Positions 27,960 through 36,602 of a stretch of 64,000 bases of DNA are shown in pieces. The DNA is from Pseudomonas sp. BP8. Its GTDB lineage: Bacteria; Pseudomonadota; Gammaproteobacteria; Pseudomonadales; Pseudomonadaceae. The DNA lies in contig NZ_JAGINK010000001.1 in NCBI RefSeq assembly GCF_017875955.1, forward strand, positions 5,940,478-6,004,477. The letters run 5' to 3'. Both the position numbers and the translations under genes were made by a program. Within the stretch, counting starts at the first letter, position 1. Every line of letters starts with the position of its first letter. Below the pieces are notes generated by a model. That model made no database searches and was not told the DNA's origin. It saw only the letters and a list, made by a program, of their open reading frames with translations.

Positions 27960-29399
27960 TCAGGCGAGATCTATCCCCAACGCCTTGGCGATCCCTTCTC
28001 CATAAGCCGGATCAGCCCTGAAGAAATACTGCAGTTGGCGCTGCAGCACATCCTCGCTCACGCCAGCCATGGCCCCGGCGATGTTGCTGATCAGCAGCGC
28101 CTGCTGCTCGCCGTTCATCAGGCGGAACAACGCGCCGGCGTGGCTGTAATAGTCGCTATCGTCGCGATGATCATGCCGGTCGGCGGCGCCGCTGAGCGCC
28201 AAGCCCGGCTCAGCGTGGCGGGGCGATTGCTTCGGCGCGTCGCCGTAGCTGTTGGGCTCGTAGTTCGGCGCGCTGCCATAAGCGCCGAACGCCATGGCGC
28301 CGTCACGCTGATAGCTGTTGACCGGGCTACGCGGGGCATTCACCGGCAAATGCTGGTGATTGGTGCCGACGCGGTAGCGGTGAGCATCGGCATAAGCGAA
28401 CACGCGCCCCTGGAGCATACGATCGGGCGACAGGCCCACGCCTGGAACCATATTGCTTGGGCCAAAGGTAGCCTGCTCGACCTCGGCAAAGTAATTCTGC
28501 GGGTTGCGGTTGAGCTCCAGCACGCCTACTTCGATCAACGGGTAGTCTTTCTGCGACCAGGTTTTGGTCACGTCAAACGGGTTCTCCTGACGCGTAGCCG
28601 CCTCCTGCTCGCTCATTACCTGGATGCACACTGTCCAGCGTGGGTAATCGCCTCGCTCAATGGCCTCGAACAGGTCGCGCTGAGCGTAGTCCGGCTCAAC
28701 CCCTGCCAGCCGCGCAGCTTCGGCCGGTGCCAGGTTCTTGATGCCTTGCTGGGTCTTGAAGTGCCATTTGACCCAAGTCCGCTCACCACTGGCGCTGATC
28801 AAGCTGTAGGTATGGCTGCCGAAACCGTGCATGTGACGGTAGCCATCAGGAATACCGCGATCAGAAAACAGAATGGTGACCTGGTGCAGCGCTTCTGGAG
28901 AGTGCGACCAGAAGTCCCACATCATCTGTGCGTTCTTCAGGTTGGTTTGCGGGTGGCGCTTCTGGGTGTGGATAAAGTCCGGAAACTTGAGGGGATCGCG
29001 AATGAAGAATACCGGGGTGTTGTTGCCAACGATGTCCCAGTTACCTTCTTCGGTATAGAACTTGAGGGCAAAACCTCGAGGATCCCGCTCGGTATCCGCC
29101 GAACCGCGCTCGCCACCGACAGTCGAGAAACGCAGGAAGGTCTCGGTTTGCTTGCCGATCGACTCGAACAGCTTGGCACTGGTATAGGACGTGACATCAC
29201 GGGTCACGGTGAACGTGCCATAGGCGCCAGAGCCCTTGGCATGCACGCGACGCTCAGGAATGTTCTCGCGGTTGAAGTGAGCGAGCTTCTCAAGCAGATG
29301 GAAGTCATCAAGCAGGAGCGGGCCGCGTGGGCCAGCAGAGCGGGAATTCTGGTTATCGGCTACAGGTGCACCGCTGGCGGTGGTGAGAATCTTGCTCAT
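27960..29399 (-). CDS. katA: Monofunctional heme catalase
   Basis: A 479-residue small-subunit catalase (clade 3 size). The catalytic His53 is in RVHAKGSGAYG and Asn126 in NNTPVFF. The proximal heme Tyr is in RVFAYADAHRYRVG (about residue 336). FSTVGGERGSADTERDPRG and RNPQNYFAEVEQ are conserved family segments. There is no signal peptide. It disproportionates hydrogen peroxide in the cytoplasm. A Shine-Dalgarno AAGGAGAG precedes the ATG. Its own promoter is likely in the 29400-29524 gap, and a terminator separates it from ftnA. Confidence 0.96.
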   Translation of the reverse strand: MSKILTTASGAPVADNQNSRSAGPRGPLLLDDFHLLEKLAHFNRENIPERRVHAKGSGAYGTFTVTRDVTSYTSAKLFESIGKQTETFLRFSTVGGERGSADTERDPRGFALKFYTEEGNWDIVGNNTPVFFIRDPLKFPDFIHTQKRHPQTNLKNAQMMWDFWSHSPEALHQVTILFSDRGIPDGYRHMHGFGSHTYSLISASGERTWVKWHFKTQQGIKNLAPAEAARLAGVEPDYAQRDLFEAIERGDYPRWTVCIQVMSEQEAATRQENPFDVTKTWSQKDYPLIEVGVLELNRNPQNYFAEVEQATFGPSNMVPGVGLSPDRMLQGRVFAYADAHRYRVGTNHQHLPVNAPRSPVNSYQRDGAMAFGAYGSAPNYEPNSYGDAPKQSPRHAEPGLALSGAADRHDHRDDSDYYSHAGALFRLMNGEQQALLISNIAGAMAGVSEDVLQRQLQYFFRADPAYGEGIAKALGIDLA

Positions 29400-29447
29400 G
29401 GGCTCTCCTTATCGGTCTTCAGTTGCCGGCTAATCGGCTTGCTGAAC

Positions 29448-29476
29448 AGTATCCAAAAGAAGCACTTCAAGAACAA
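29448..29476 (-). promoter_or_regulatory. Weak candidate katA promoter
   Basis: On the minus strand TTGTTC (29476-29471), a 17-bp spacer and GATACT (29453-29448). Both hexamers are off-consensus, as expected for an activator-dependent promoter. An OxyR site could not be confirmed. Confidence 0.35.
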
Positions 29477-29524
29477 ATTCATTGATCCATTAGCATCGAT
29501 AGAAAATTCAAATAGTTACAGGCA

Positions 29525-29552
29525 CAAAAAACCGGGCACTAGGCCCGGTTTT
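29525..29552 (-). terminator. Terminator of the alpha operon
   Basis: On the minus strand AACCGGGC (29550-29543), loop CTAGT and GCCCGGTT (29537-29530) form a stem followed by TTTT. It lies 20 bases beyond the rplQ stop and ends the rpsM-rpsK-rpsD-rpoA-rplQ transcript. Confidence 0.93.
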
Positions 29553-29571
29553 CTGTAGCAGACAGAACGTC

Positions 29572-29958
29572 TTACTCGGCGGCTTCTACAGCACCACCGA
29601 CTGGACGATCAACCAGCTCGACGTACGCCATAGGCGCGTTGTCGCCAGTGCGGAAACCGCACTTCAGGATACGCAGGTAGCCGCCCTGACGGGTGGCGTA
29701 GCGCTTGCCCAGATCGTTGAAGAGCTTACCAACAGCGGATTTCGAACGAGTACGGTCGAAAGCCAGACGACGGTTGGCTACGCTATCTTCCTTGGCCAGG
29801 GTGATCAGCGGCTCGGCAACGCGGCGCAGTTCCTTGGCTTTTGGCAGAGTAGTTTTGATCAGCTCGTGCTCGATCAACGACACTGCCATGTTCTGGAACA
29901 TAGCCTTGCGGTGAGAGCTGGTACGGCTCAGGTGACGTCCACTTTTACGATGACGCAT
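29572..29958 (-). CDS. rplQ: 50S ribosomal protein L17
   Basis: A 128-residue large-subunit protein near the peptide exit tunnel rim. The N-terminus MRHRKSGRHLSRTSSHRKAM is the L17 hallmark, and DLGKRYATRQGGYLRILK follows near residues 79-96. The C-terminal tail (GGAVEAAE) is short and acidic. Last gene of the alpha operon, 42 bases after rpoA, followed by a strong terminator. Confidence 0.97.
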   Translation of the reverse strand: MRHRKSGRHLSRTSSHRKAMFQNMAVSLIEHELIKTTLPKAKELRRVAEPLITLAKEDSVANRRLAFDRTRSKSAVGKLFNDLGKRYATRQGGYLRILKCGFRTGDNAPMAYVELVDRPVGGAVEAAE

Positions 29959-30000
29959 GATTCATTCCTTACCAAACACTACGTTCGGTGATTACGACGA

Positions 30001-31002
30001 TCAGGCAGTCGCCTTGTCGTCCTTCTTAAGACTTGCAGGCGGCCAGTTGTCGAGGCGCATGCCGAGGGACAGACCACGGGAAGCCAGAACGTCCTTGATT
30101 TCAGTCAGGGACTTCTTGCCGAGGTTAGGAGTTTTCAACAGCTCTACTTCGGTGCGCTGAATCAGGTCGCCGATGTAGTAGATGTTCTCCGCCTTCAGGC
30201 AGTTGGCCGACCGTACGGTCAGTTCCAGGTCGTCAACCGGACGCAGCAGGATCGGATCGATCTCGTCTTCCTGCTCGACCACTACCGGCTCACTGTCACC
30301 TTTGAGGTCGACGAACGCGGCCAACTGCTGTTGCAGGATGGTCGCGGCACGACGGATAGCCTCTTCAGGATCCAGAGTACCGTTGGTTTCCAGATCAATG
30401 ACCAGCTTGTCCAGGTTGGTACGCTGTTCAACACGGGCGTTTTCGACCACATAGGCGATACGACGCACCGGGCTGAACGAGGCGTCCAGCTGCAGACGGC
30501 CAATGCTGCGGCTTTCATCTTCGTCAGTCTGACGAGAGTCGGCCGGCTCGTAACCGCGACCACGAGCTACAGTGAGCTTCATGTTCAAGGCGCCGTTGGA
30601 CGCCAAGTTCGCGATTACGTGATCGGGGTTGACGATCTCGACATCGTGATCCAGCTGAATATCGGCAGCGGTAACCACCCCCGAACCCTTTTTCGACAAG
30701 GTCAGCGTAACTTCGTCACGACCGTGCAGTTTGATAGCCAGGCCTTTCAGGTTCAACAGGATTTCAATTACGTCTTCCTGTACACCTTCGATCGCGGAGT
30801 ACTCATGGAGTACGCCATCGATCTCGGCCTCGACTACTGCACAGCCAGGCATGGAGGACAACAGGATGCGGCGCAGCGCGTTGCCCAGGGTATGGCCGAA
30901 ACCACGCTCGAGAGGCTCGAGCGTAATCTTGGCGCGGGTCGGACTGACGACCTGCACATCAATGTGGCGGGGCGTCAGGAACTCATTTACCGAAATCTGC
31001 AT
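30001..31002 (-). CDS. rpoA: RNA polymerase alpha subunit
   Basis: A 333-residue subunit (E. coli 329). The N-terminal domain (1-235) dimerises and starts core assembly: [26 protein letters not shown] is the conserved assembly segment. The C-terminal domain (about 250-320, [20 protein letters not shown] then [22 protein letters not shown]) contacts UP elements and activators. Fourth gene of the alpha operon, 22 bases after rpsD. Co-transcription with ribosomal proteins ties polymerase output to ribosome synthesis. Confidence 0.98.
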
Positions 31003-31024
31003 GGATGCACCTATTTTCTAGCCC

Positions 31025-31645
31025 TTACTTGGAGTAGAGCTCGACAATCAGGTTTTCGTTGATGTCGGCGGACAGGTCGCTGCGAGCAGGAACGTTCTTG
31101 AAAACGCCCGACTTTTTAGCAGCATCCACGTCTACCCACTCAACGCGGCCACGCTGAGAGCACAGTTCAAGGGCTTGAACAATGCGCAGCTGGTTCAGCG
31201 ACTTCTCACGAACCGAGACCACGTCACCCGGACGAACTTGGTAGGATGGAATGTTTACAGTCTTACCGTTGACGCTGATCGCTTTGTGCGAAACCAGCTG
31301 ACGGGACTCGGAACGAGTCGAGCCGAAGCCCATACGGTAGACGACGTTATCCAGGCGGCACTCGAGCAGTTGCAGCAGGTTCTCACCAGTTGCGCCTTTT
31401 TTCGAGGCTGCAGCTTGGTAGTAACCGCGGAACTGACGCTCCAGAACACCGTAGATACGACGGACTTTTTGTTTCTCGCGCAGCTGGGTACCGTAGTCGG
31501 ACTGACGGCCACGGCGCTGGCCGTGGATACCTGGGGCTGCTTCGATGTTGCACTTCGATTCCAGAGCGCGAACGCCGCTCTTCAGGAACAGATCGGTGCC
31601 TTCACGACGAGACAGTTTGCATTTTGGACCAATGTAACGTGCCAT
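31025..31645 (-). CDS. rpsD: 30S ribosomal protein S4
   Basis: A 206-residue primary 16S rRNA-binding protein and, in E. coli, the translational repressor of the alpha operon. MARYIGPKCKLSRREGTDLF is the typical start. The S4 RNA-binding domain (about 96-156) includes RLDNVVYRMGFGSTRSESRQ and VNGKTVNIPSYQVRPGDVV. There is no zinc-binding Cys set (only isolated Cys), so this is the zinc-independent form. 15 bases after rpsK and 22 before rpoA. Confidence 0.97.
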   Translation of the reverse strand: MARYIGPKCKLSRREGTDLFLKSGVRALESKCNIEAAPGIHGQRRGRQSDYGTQLREKQKVRRIYGVLERQFRGYYQAAASKKGATGENLLQLLECRLDNVVYRMGFGSTRSESRQLVSHKAISVNGKTVNIPSYQVRPGDVVSVREKSLNQLRIVQALELCSQRGRVEWVDVDAAKKSGVFKNVPARSDLSADINENLIVELYSK

Positions 31646-31660
31646 TTATCTGTCTCCTGA

Positions 31661-32050
31661 TTACACGCGACGCTTCTTCGGCGGACGGCACCCGTTATGC
31701 GGGATTGGCGTCACGTCGGTGATGCTGGCGATCTTGTAGCCGCAGCTGTTCAAAGCACGAACGGCGGACTCACGACCTGGACCTGGACCCTTGACGTTTA
31801 CGTCGAGGTTCTTCAGACCGTATTCCAGCGCAGCTTGACCAGCACGCTCAGCAGCGATCTGTGCTGCGAACGGGGTGGATTTGCGCGAACCACGGAAACC
31901 CGAACCACCGGAGGTCGCCCAGGACAAAGCATTGCCCTGACGGTCGGTGATGGTCACGATGGTGTTGTTAAAAGACGCATGGATGTGGGCGATGCCATCA
32001 ACCACTGTCTTTTTGACTTTCTTACGAGGACGAGCAGCAGGTTTTGCCAT
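31661..32050 (-). CDS. rpsK: 30S ribosomal protein S11
   Basis: A 129-residue platform protein of the small subunit. The conserved core [20 protein letters not shown] (residues 21-40) is followed by [18 protein letters not shown], and the C-terminus [16 protein letters not shown] is diagnostic. The N-terminal tail ([13 protein letters not shown]) is basic and reaches into rRNA. 18 bases after rpsM in the alpha operon. Confidence 0.97.
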
Positions 32051-32068
32051 GTCTATATTCCTGGGCGA

Positions 32069-32425
32069 TTACTTGCGGATCGGCTTACGCGGGCCCTTAC
32101 GGGTGCGTGCGTTGGTCTTGGTACGCTGACCGCGAACCGGCAGACCTTTACGATGACGCAGACCGCGGTAGCAGCCCAGGTCCATCAAGCGTTTGATCTT
32201 CATGTTTACGTCACGACGCAGGTCACCTTCAGTGGTGAACTTCGCAACTTCGCTACGCAGGGTTTCGATTTGCTCGTCGCTCAGATCCTTGATCTTTGCG
32301 GCTGGGTTGACCCCAGTGTCTGCACAGATCTTCTGTGCAGTTGTGCGACCGACACCATAGATGTAGGTCAGCGAGATAACAGTATGCTTGTTATCTGGAA
32401 TGTTGACGCCTGCAATACGGGCCAT
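32069..32425 (-). CDS. rpsM: 30S ribosomal protein S13
   Basis: A 118-residue head protein that contacts the 50S (bridge B1) and P-site tRNA. MARIAGVNIPDNKHTVISLT and the C-terminal GLPVRGQRTKTNARTRKGPR are diagnostic. First gene of the alpha operon, with its own promoter at 32485-32513 and a leader of about 53 nt. In E. coli this leader region is where S4 represses translation; I could not confirm the pseudoknot here. Confidence 0.97.
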   Translation of the reverse strand: MARIAGVNIPDNKHTVISLTYIYGVGRTTAQKICADTGVNPAAKIKDLSDEQIETLRSEVAKFTTEGDLRRDVNMKIKRLMDLGCYRGLRHRKGLPVRGQRTKTNARTRKGPRKPIRK

Positions 32426-32484
32426 TCAGTGGGACTCCAATTGACAGCTACCTACGCCCCGGAAGCCAAGAAATAGGGCGCGAG

Positions 32485-32513
32485 ATAATATCGCTGTAGA
32501 AACAATTAATCAA
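32485..32513 (-). promoter_or_regulatory. Alpha operon promoter
   Basis: On the minus strand TTGATT (32513-32508), a 17-bp spacer and TATTAT (32490-32485). The -10 matches at five of six positions and the -35 at four. The -35 begins right after the GC hairpin at 32514-32537, so terminator tail and promoter overlap. The start point would be near 32478. Confidence 0.72.
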
Positions 32514-32537
32514 CCCAGCAGCGCACTAGCTGCTGGG
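32508..32537 (-). terminator. Terminator-like hairpin between rpmJ and rpsM
   Basis: On the minus strand CCCAGCAGC (32537-32529), loop TAGTGC and GCTGCTGGG (32522-32514) form a perfect 9-bp stem. The sequence after it (TTGATTAATTG) is T-rich but interrupted, so termination of spc is probably partial. It lies 19 bases after the rpmJ stop. Confidence 0.75.
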
Positions 32538-32556
32538 CTTGTAGCGCGGATCACAC

Positions 32557-32673
32557 TCAGCCTTGGCGCTGTTTGTGACGCGGTTCCGCGCTGCAAATTA
32601 CTCGCACGATGCCTTCGCGGCGAATAATCTTGCAGTTGCGGCACAGCTTTTTCACCGATGCACGAACTTTCAT
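32557..32673 (-). CDS. rpmJ: 50S ribosomal protein L36 (zinc-binding form)
   Basis: A 38-residue protein, MKVRASVKKLCRNCKIIRRE followed by GIVRVICSAEPRHKQRQG. Cys11, Cys14, Cys27 and His33 form the zinc ribbon, so this is the C+ paralog. In many bacteria Zur controls a zinc-free duplicate elsewhere; none is in this window. It lies 28 bases after secY and is the last gene of the spc operon, 131 bases before rpsM. Confidence 0.96.
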   Translation of the reverse strand: MKVRASVKKLCRNCKIIRREGIVRVICSAEPRHKQRQG

Positions 32674-32701
32674 CACCAACTCCTCGAACCTTAGGGGCCT
32701 G

Positions 32702-34033
32702 TCAGCGCAGCAAGCTGCTGCCGCCATAGCCTTTCAGGTTGGCTTTCTTCATCAGGGATTCGTACTGGTGTGAAACGAGGTGCGATTGTACTTGGGACAT
32801 GAAGTCCATCACAACCACTACCACGATCAGCAACGAGGTCCCGCCAAGGTAGAACGGCACGTTTGCTGCCACCACCAGGAACTGGGGCAGAAGGCATACG
32901 GCCATCATGTAAAGAGCACCGAACATGGTCAGACGGGTCAGAACGCCATCAATGTAGCGCGCCGACTGCTCACCAGGACGGATACCCGGAATAAAGGCAC
33001 CGGACTTCTTCAGGTTTTCCGCTACGTCTTTCGGGTTGAACATCAACGCTGTGTAGAAGAAGCAGAAGAAAATGATCCCTGCACTAAACAGCAGAATGTT
33101 CAACGGCTGACCAGGAGCGATCGACTGCGAGATGTCCTGCAACCAGCCCATACCTTCGGACTGACCGAACCAGGCACCCAGCGAAGCCGGGAACAGCAGA
33201 ATGCTGCTGGCGAAAATGGCCGGGATTACCCCTGCCATGTTCACCTTGAGCGGCAAGTGGCTGGTCTGCGCAGCAAAGACCTTGCGGCCCTGCTGACGCT
33301 TGGCGTAGTGAACGGCGATACGACGCTGACCACGCTCAATGAACACCACGAAACCGATAATCGCTACTGCCAGCAAACCGATAGCGACCAGGGCGAAAAT
33401 GTTGATATCGCCTGTGCGCGCAGACTCGAAAGACTGCCCGATTGCTCTCGGAAGACCGGCAACGATACCCGCAAAAATCAACATCGAGATACCGTTGCCC
33501 ACACCGCGCTCGGTGATCTGCTCGCCGAGCCACATCATGAACATCGCGCCTGCCACGAAGGTGGAGACGGCAACGACATGGAAGCCCAGACCTGCAGAAA
33601 ACGCCACGCCCTGGTTGCCCAGGCCAATGGACATGCCAATGGCTTGAACCAACGCCAGGATAACAGTGAGGTAGCGGGTGTACTGGCTGATCTTGCGACG
33701 GCCAGCTTCACCTTCCTTCTTCAACTGCTCCAGCTGCGGGCTGACAGCGGTCATGAGCTGCATGATGATCGATGCCGAGATGTACGGCATGATCCCCAGT
33801 GCAAAAATGCTCATGCGCTCCAGCGCGCCACCGGAAAACATGTTGAACAAGCTAAGAATGGTCCCCTCATTCTGCCGAAACAGATCCGCCAGACGGTCCG
33901 GGTTGATACCGGGCACCGGGATATGTGCACCTATCCGATAGACGATGATCGCCATGAACAGAAAGCGCAGACGAGCCCAGAGTTCCGACATCCCGCCCTT
34001 ACCGAGCGAAGAGAGAGCACCTTGCTTAGCCAT
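32702..34033 (-). CDS. secY: Preprotein translocase subunit SecY
   Basis: A 443-residue, ten-helix channel of the Sec translocon. IVYRIGAHIPVPGINPD is the conserved first periplasmic approach. The plug region is around NMFSGGALERMSIFALGIMP (residues 63-82). The cytoplasmic loop with RRIAVHYAKRQQGRK (about 255) contacts SecA and ribosomes. Its ATG follows the rplO stop with no intervening base. It works with SecE encoded at 59451 in this window. Confidence 0.97.
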   Translation of the reverse strand: MAKQGALSSLGKGGMSELWARLRFLFMAIIVYRIGAHIPVPGINPDRLADLFRQNEGTILSLFNMFSGGALERMSIFALGIMPYISASIIMQLMTAVSPQLEQLKKEGEAGRRKISQYTRYLTVILALVQAIGMSIGLGNQGVAFSAGLGFHVVAVSTFVAGAMFMMWLGEQITERGVGNGISMLIFAGIVAGLPRAIGQSFESARTGDINIFALVAIGLLAVAIIGFVVFIERGQRRIAVHYAKRQQGRKVFAAQTSHLPLKVNMAGVIPAIFASSILLFPASLGAWFGQSEGMGWLQDISQSIAPGQPLNILLFSAGIIFFCFFYTALMFNPKDVAENLKKSGAFIPGIRPGEQSARYIDGVLTRLTMFGALYMMAVCLLPQFLVVAANVPFYLGGTSLLIVVVVVMDFMSQVQSHLVSHQYESLMKKANLKGYGGSSLLR

Positions 34034-34468
34034 TTATTCCTCGAATTTGCCGCCAGCTGCTTCGATAGCCGCACGCGCACCTTTGGTGGCTGCGATACCC
34101 TTGATGGTGACTGCGCGAGTGACTTCGCCAGACAGCATGATTTTCACACGCTGTACGTTCTGGTTGATCACGTTTGCATCCTTCAAGGATTGCACGGTGA
34201 CAACATCGCCTTCCACTTTAGCCAGCTCGGACAGACGCACTTCTGCGCGGTCCATGGCCTTCAGCGAAACGAAGCCGAATTTCGGCAGACGACGGTGCAG
34301 CGGCTGTTGACCGCCTTCGAAGCCCGGAGCGATGGTGCCACCGGAACGGGAGGTCTGACCTTTGTGGCCGCGGCCACCAGTCTTACCCAAACCGCTACCG
34401 ATACCACGACCCGGACGATGCTTCTCGCGACGGGAACCCGGCGCTGGACTCAGATCATTGAGTTTCAT
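34034..34468 (-). CDS. rplO: 50S ribosomal protein L15
   Basis: A 144-residue protein linking 23S rRNA domains late in assembly. The N-terminus MKLNDLSPAPGSRREKHRPG and the Gly-rich arm GRGIGSGLGKTGGRGHKGQ are diagnostic. The globular C-terminus spans about 75-144. It lies 3 bases after rpmD and abuts secY. Confidence 0.97.
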   Translation of the reverse strand: MKLNDLSPAPGSRREKHRPGRGIGSGLGKTGGRGHKGQTSRSGGTIAPGFEGGQQPLHRRLPKFGFVSLKAMDRAEVRLSELAKVEGDVVTVQSLKDANVINQNVQRVKIMLSGEVTRAVTIKGIAATKGARAAIEAAGGKFEE

Positions 34469-34471
34469 CGA

Positions 34472-34648
34472 TTAACCCTCGACGCGCAGCATGTAGTAAG
34501 CCTTGTTGATCATCCCGCGATTCTCGGGAGTATCCAGGACTTCTACAGTGTGACCGATGCGACGCAGACCCAAGCCTTTAACACACAGTTTGTGGTTAGG
34601 CAGACGGCCGGCGGTGCTTTTGATCAACGTGACTTTAACGGTTGCCAT
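34472..34648 (-). CDS. rpmD: 50S ribosomal protein L30
   Basis: A 58-residue protein: MATVKVTLIKSTAGRLPNHK, then LCVKGLGLRRIGHTVEVLDT and a C-terminus ending AYYMLRVEG. It folds as a small ferredoxin-like domain on 23S rRNA. Spacing is 2 bases after rpsE and 3 before rplO. Confidence 0.97.
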   Translation of the reverse strand: MATVKVTLIKSTAGRLPNHKLCVKGLGLRRIGHTVEVLDTPENRGMINKAYYMLRVEG

Positions 34649-34650
34649 GA

Positions 34651-35151
34651 TCAGAAGATCTCCTCGACGCTCTTGCCGCGCTTGGCAGCAATGGATTCAG
34701 GAGATTGCATGGCTTTCAGACCCTTGAAAGTGGCGTAAACCACGTTCACTGGGTTGGTCGAACCGTAGCACTTGGCCAGAACGTTCTGGACACCAGCAAC
34801 TTCCAGGACAGCACGCATTGCGCCGCCAGCGATGATACCGGTACCTTCCGAGGCAGGCTGCATGTAAACCTTCGAGGCGCCGTGGGCGGCCTTGGTGGCG
34901 TACTGCAGGGTGGTGCCCTTCAGGTCAACCTGAATCATGTTGCGACGGGCAGCTTCCATGGCTTTCTGGATCGCGGCAGGTACTTCGCGCGATTTGCCAC
35001 GGCCGAAGCCTACGCGACCTTTACCATCACCAACCACGGTCAACGCGGTGAAGGTGAAGATACGGCCGCCTTTGACGGTTTTGGCTACGCGGTTAACTTG
35101 AACCAGCTTCTCGATGTAGCCTTCGTCGCGCTTTTGATCGTTATTTGCCAT
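34651..35151 (-). CDS. rpsE: 30S ribosomal protein S5
   Basis: A 166-residue protein at the mRNA entry site, with helicase and fidelity roles. The dsRBD-like N-terminal part has VNRVAKTVKGGRIFTFTALT; the Gly-rich VGDGKGRVGFGRGKSREVPA and the C-terminal SPESIAAKRGKSVEEIF complete it. Residues where spectinomycin-resistance changes arise (loop near residue 20-25) look wild type. 3 bases after rplR. Confidence 0.97.
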   Translation of the reverse strand: MANNDQKRDEGYIEKLVQVNRVAKTVKGGRIFTFTALTVVGDGKGRVGFGRGKSREVPAAIQKAMEAARRNMIQVDLKGTTLQYATKAAHGASKVYMQPASEGTGIIAGGAMRAVLEVAGVQNVLAKCYGSTNPVNVVYATFKGLKAMQSPESIAAKRGKSVEEIF

Positions 35152-35154
35152 AAC

Positions 35155-35505
35155 TTAGAACTCCAGCCCGCCTTCACGAGCAGCATCAGCCAGCGCTTTG
35201 ACGCGGCCATGGTACTTGAAGCCGGAACGGTCAAAGGCAACTTGAGATACACCGGCGGCTTTCGCACGCTCAGCTACCAGCTTGCCAACCTTAGTGGCCG
35301 CGTCGATGTTGCCGGTGGCGCCATCACGCAGTTCTTTGTCCAAGGTCGAGGCGCTTGCCAAAACCTTGCTGCCGTCGGCCGAGATGACCTGGGCATAAAT
35401 GTGCTGCGAGGAGCGGAACACGCACAGACGCACGGCTTCGAGCTCGTGCATTTTCAGGCGTGCTTTGCGAGCGCGACGCAGTCGAGTAACTTTTTTGTCG
35501 GTCAT
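35155..35505 (-). CDS. rplR: 50S ribosomal protein L18
   Basis: A 116-residue 5S rRNA-binding protein of the central protuberance. The basic N-terminus (DKKVTRLRRARKARLKMHEL) binds 5S rRNA. VAFDRSGFKYHGRVKALADA near the C-terminus is the family signature. 10 bases after rplF. Confidence 0.97.
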   Translation of the reverse strand: MTDKKVTRLRRARKARLKMHELEAVRLCVFRSSQHIYAQVISADGSKVLASASTLDKELRDGATGNIDAATKVGKLVAERAKAAGVSQVAFDRSGFKYHGRVKALADAAREGGLEF

Positions 35506-35515
35506 TTGCTAGGCC

Positions 35516-36049
35516 CTACTTCTTCTTGGCTTCTTTACGACGGACTACTTCGTCCGCGTAGCGCACACCTTTACCTTTGTAAGGCTCTGGTGGACGGAAG
35601 TCGCGGATTTCAGCGGCCACCTGACCTACCAGCTGCTTGTCGATGCCCTTGATCAGGATATCGGTCTGGCTAGGAGTTTCAGCGGTGATGCCGGCTGGAA
35701 GTTCGTAGTCCACTGGGTGAGAGAAGCCCAGAGCCAGGTTCAGGACGGTGCCCTTTGCCTGTGCCTTGTAACCAACACCGACCAGCTGGAGCTTACGCTC
35801 GAAGCCTTGGCTTACGCCTTGGACCATGTTGTTCACCAGAGCGCGGGTAGTACCGGCCATGGCGCGAGCTTGCTGGTCACCATTGCGAGCGACGAAACGC
35901 AGCTCACCAGACTCTTCGGTAACTTCAACAGACGAGTGAACGTTCAGTTCGAGAGTGCCCTTGGCACCCTTCACCGAAAGCTGTTGGCCGGCGAATTTGA
36001 CTTCGACACCGGATGGCAGCTTAACGGGGTTCTTAGCGACGCGAGACAT
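35516..36049 (-). CDS. rplF: 50S ribosomal protein L6
   Basis: A 177-residue protein made of two duplicated domains (about 1-82 and 83-177). MSRVAKNPVKLPSGVEVKF starts it, and the C-terminal signature PPEPYKGKGVRYADEVVRRK binds 23S rRNA near the GTPase centre. 12 bases after rpsH. Confidence 0.97.
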   Translation of the reverse strand: MSRVAKNPVKLPSGVEVKFAGQQLSVKGAKGTLELNVHSSVEVTEESGELRFVARNGDQQARAMAGTTRALVNNMVQGVSQGFERKLQLVGVGYKAQAKGTVLNLALGFSHPVDYELPAGITAETPSQTDILIKGIDKQLVGQVAAEIRDFRPPEPYKGKGVRYADEVVRRKEAKKK

Positions 36050-36061
36050 GCTTATCCCCCC

Positions 36062-36454
36062 TTAGAACACTGTGCACAGAACTTCGCCACCAACACCGGC
36101 AGCACGTGCAGCACGATCAGTCATCACACCTTTGTTGGTGGAGACGATAGACACGCCCAGACCGCCACGAACTTTCGGCAGATCTGTAACGGCCTTGTAC
36201 TGACGCAGGCCTGGTCGGCTAGCGCGCTTCAGCTCTTCGATGACCGGACGGCCTTCGAAGTACTTCAGCTCGATCGACAGGGAGGGCTTCACTTCGCTGC
36301 TAACCTGGTAGCCAGCGATGTAACCTTCGTCCTTCAGAACTTTGGCAACCGCTACCTTCAGAGTCGAAGATGGCATGCTTACGACGGACTTTTCAGCCAT
36401 CTGGGCATTACGGATGCGAGTTAGCATGTCCGCTAACGGGTCCTGCATACTCAT
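36062..36454 (-). CDS. rpsH: 30S ribosomal protein S8
   Basis: A 130-residue primary 16S rRNA-binding protein. In E. coli it also represses translation of spc mRNA. MSMQDPLADMLTRIRNAQMA and the C-terminal GVSIVSTNKGVMTDRAAR are diagnostic. It is preceded by an unusually long 209-base gap after rpsN, with hairpins and a possible promoter. Confidence 0.97.
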   Translation of the reverse strand: MSMQDPLADMLTRIRNAQMAEKSVVSMPSSTLKVAVAKVLKDEGYIAGYQVSSEVKPSLSIELKYFEGRPVIEELKRASRPGLRQYKAVTDLPKVRGGLGVSIVSTNKGVMTDRAARAAGVGGEVLCTVF

Positions 36455-36522
36455 GGGCTAGATGCTCCTGATACAAGAATTATTAGCCTTGCGGCTATCA
36501 CAACCACCTGGTCGCTCAGGGT

Positions 36523-36550
36523 AAAAAACCCGGGCTCAGGTGAGCCGGTC
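36523..36550 (-). terminator. Terminator-like hairpin inside spc operon
   Basis: On the minus strand GGCTC-ACCT-GAGCC (36546 to 36533), extended by CC/GG across a bulge, is followed by GGG and T6 (36528-36523). It has the form of a modest intrinsic terminator between rpsN and rpsH. Confidence 0.5.
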
Positions 36551-36579
36551 ATTCTAGACACAAGGTAGAAACGAAACAA
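36551..36579 (-). promoter_or_regulatory. Possible internal spc promoter
   Basis: On the minus strand TTGTTT (36579-36574), a 17-bp spacer and TAGAAT (36556-36551). The -10 is good (five of six), the -35 weak (three of six). The -35 lies in the 3' arm of the 13-bp hairpin at 36572-36602. Confidence 0.4.
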
Positions 36580-36602
36580 GCCCCATATAGGGGCTTGTTT
36601 CG
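36572..36602 (-). repeat. 13-bp perfect hairpin between rpsN and rpsH
   Basis: CGAAACAAGCCCC (36572-36584), loop ATATA and GGGGCTTGTTTCG (36590-36602) form a perfect 13-bp inverted repeat in the middle of the spc operon. On the minus strand it is followed by TTTCTACC, only a short T-tract. Possible attenuator, RNase processing site or protein-binding site. Confidence 0.8.

Noticed and set aside
29454..29524. OxyR binding site upstream of katA (ATAG half-sites near 29500-29516)
   Set aside because: Two ATAG motifs occur but at 13-base spacing, not the ATAG-N7-CTAT-N7 pattern; unsupported without a matrix scan.
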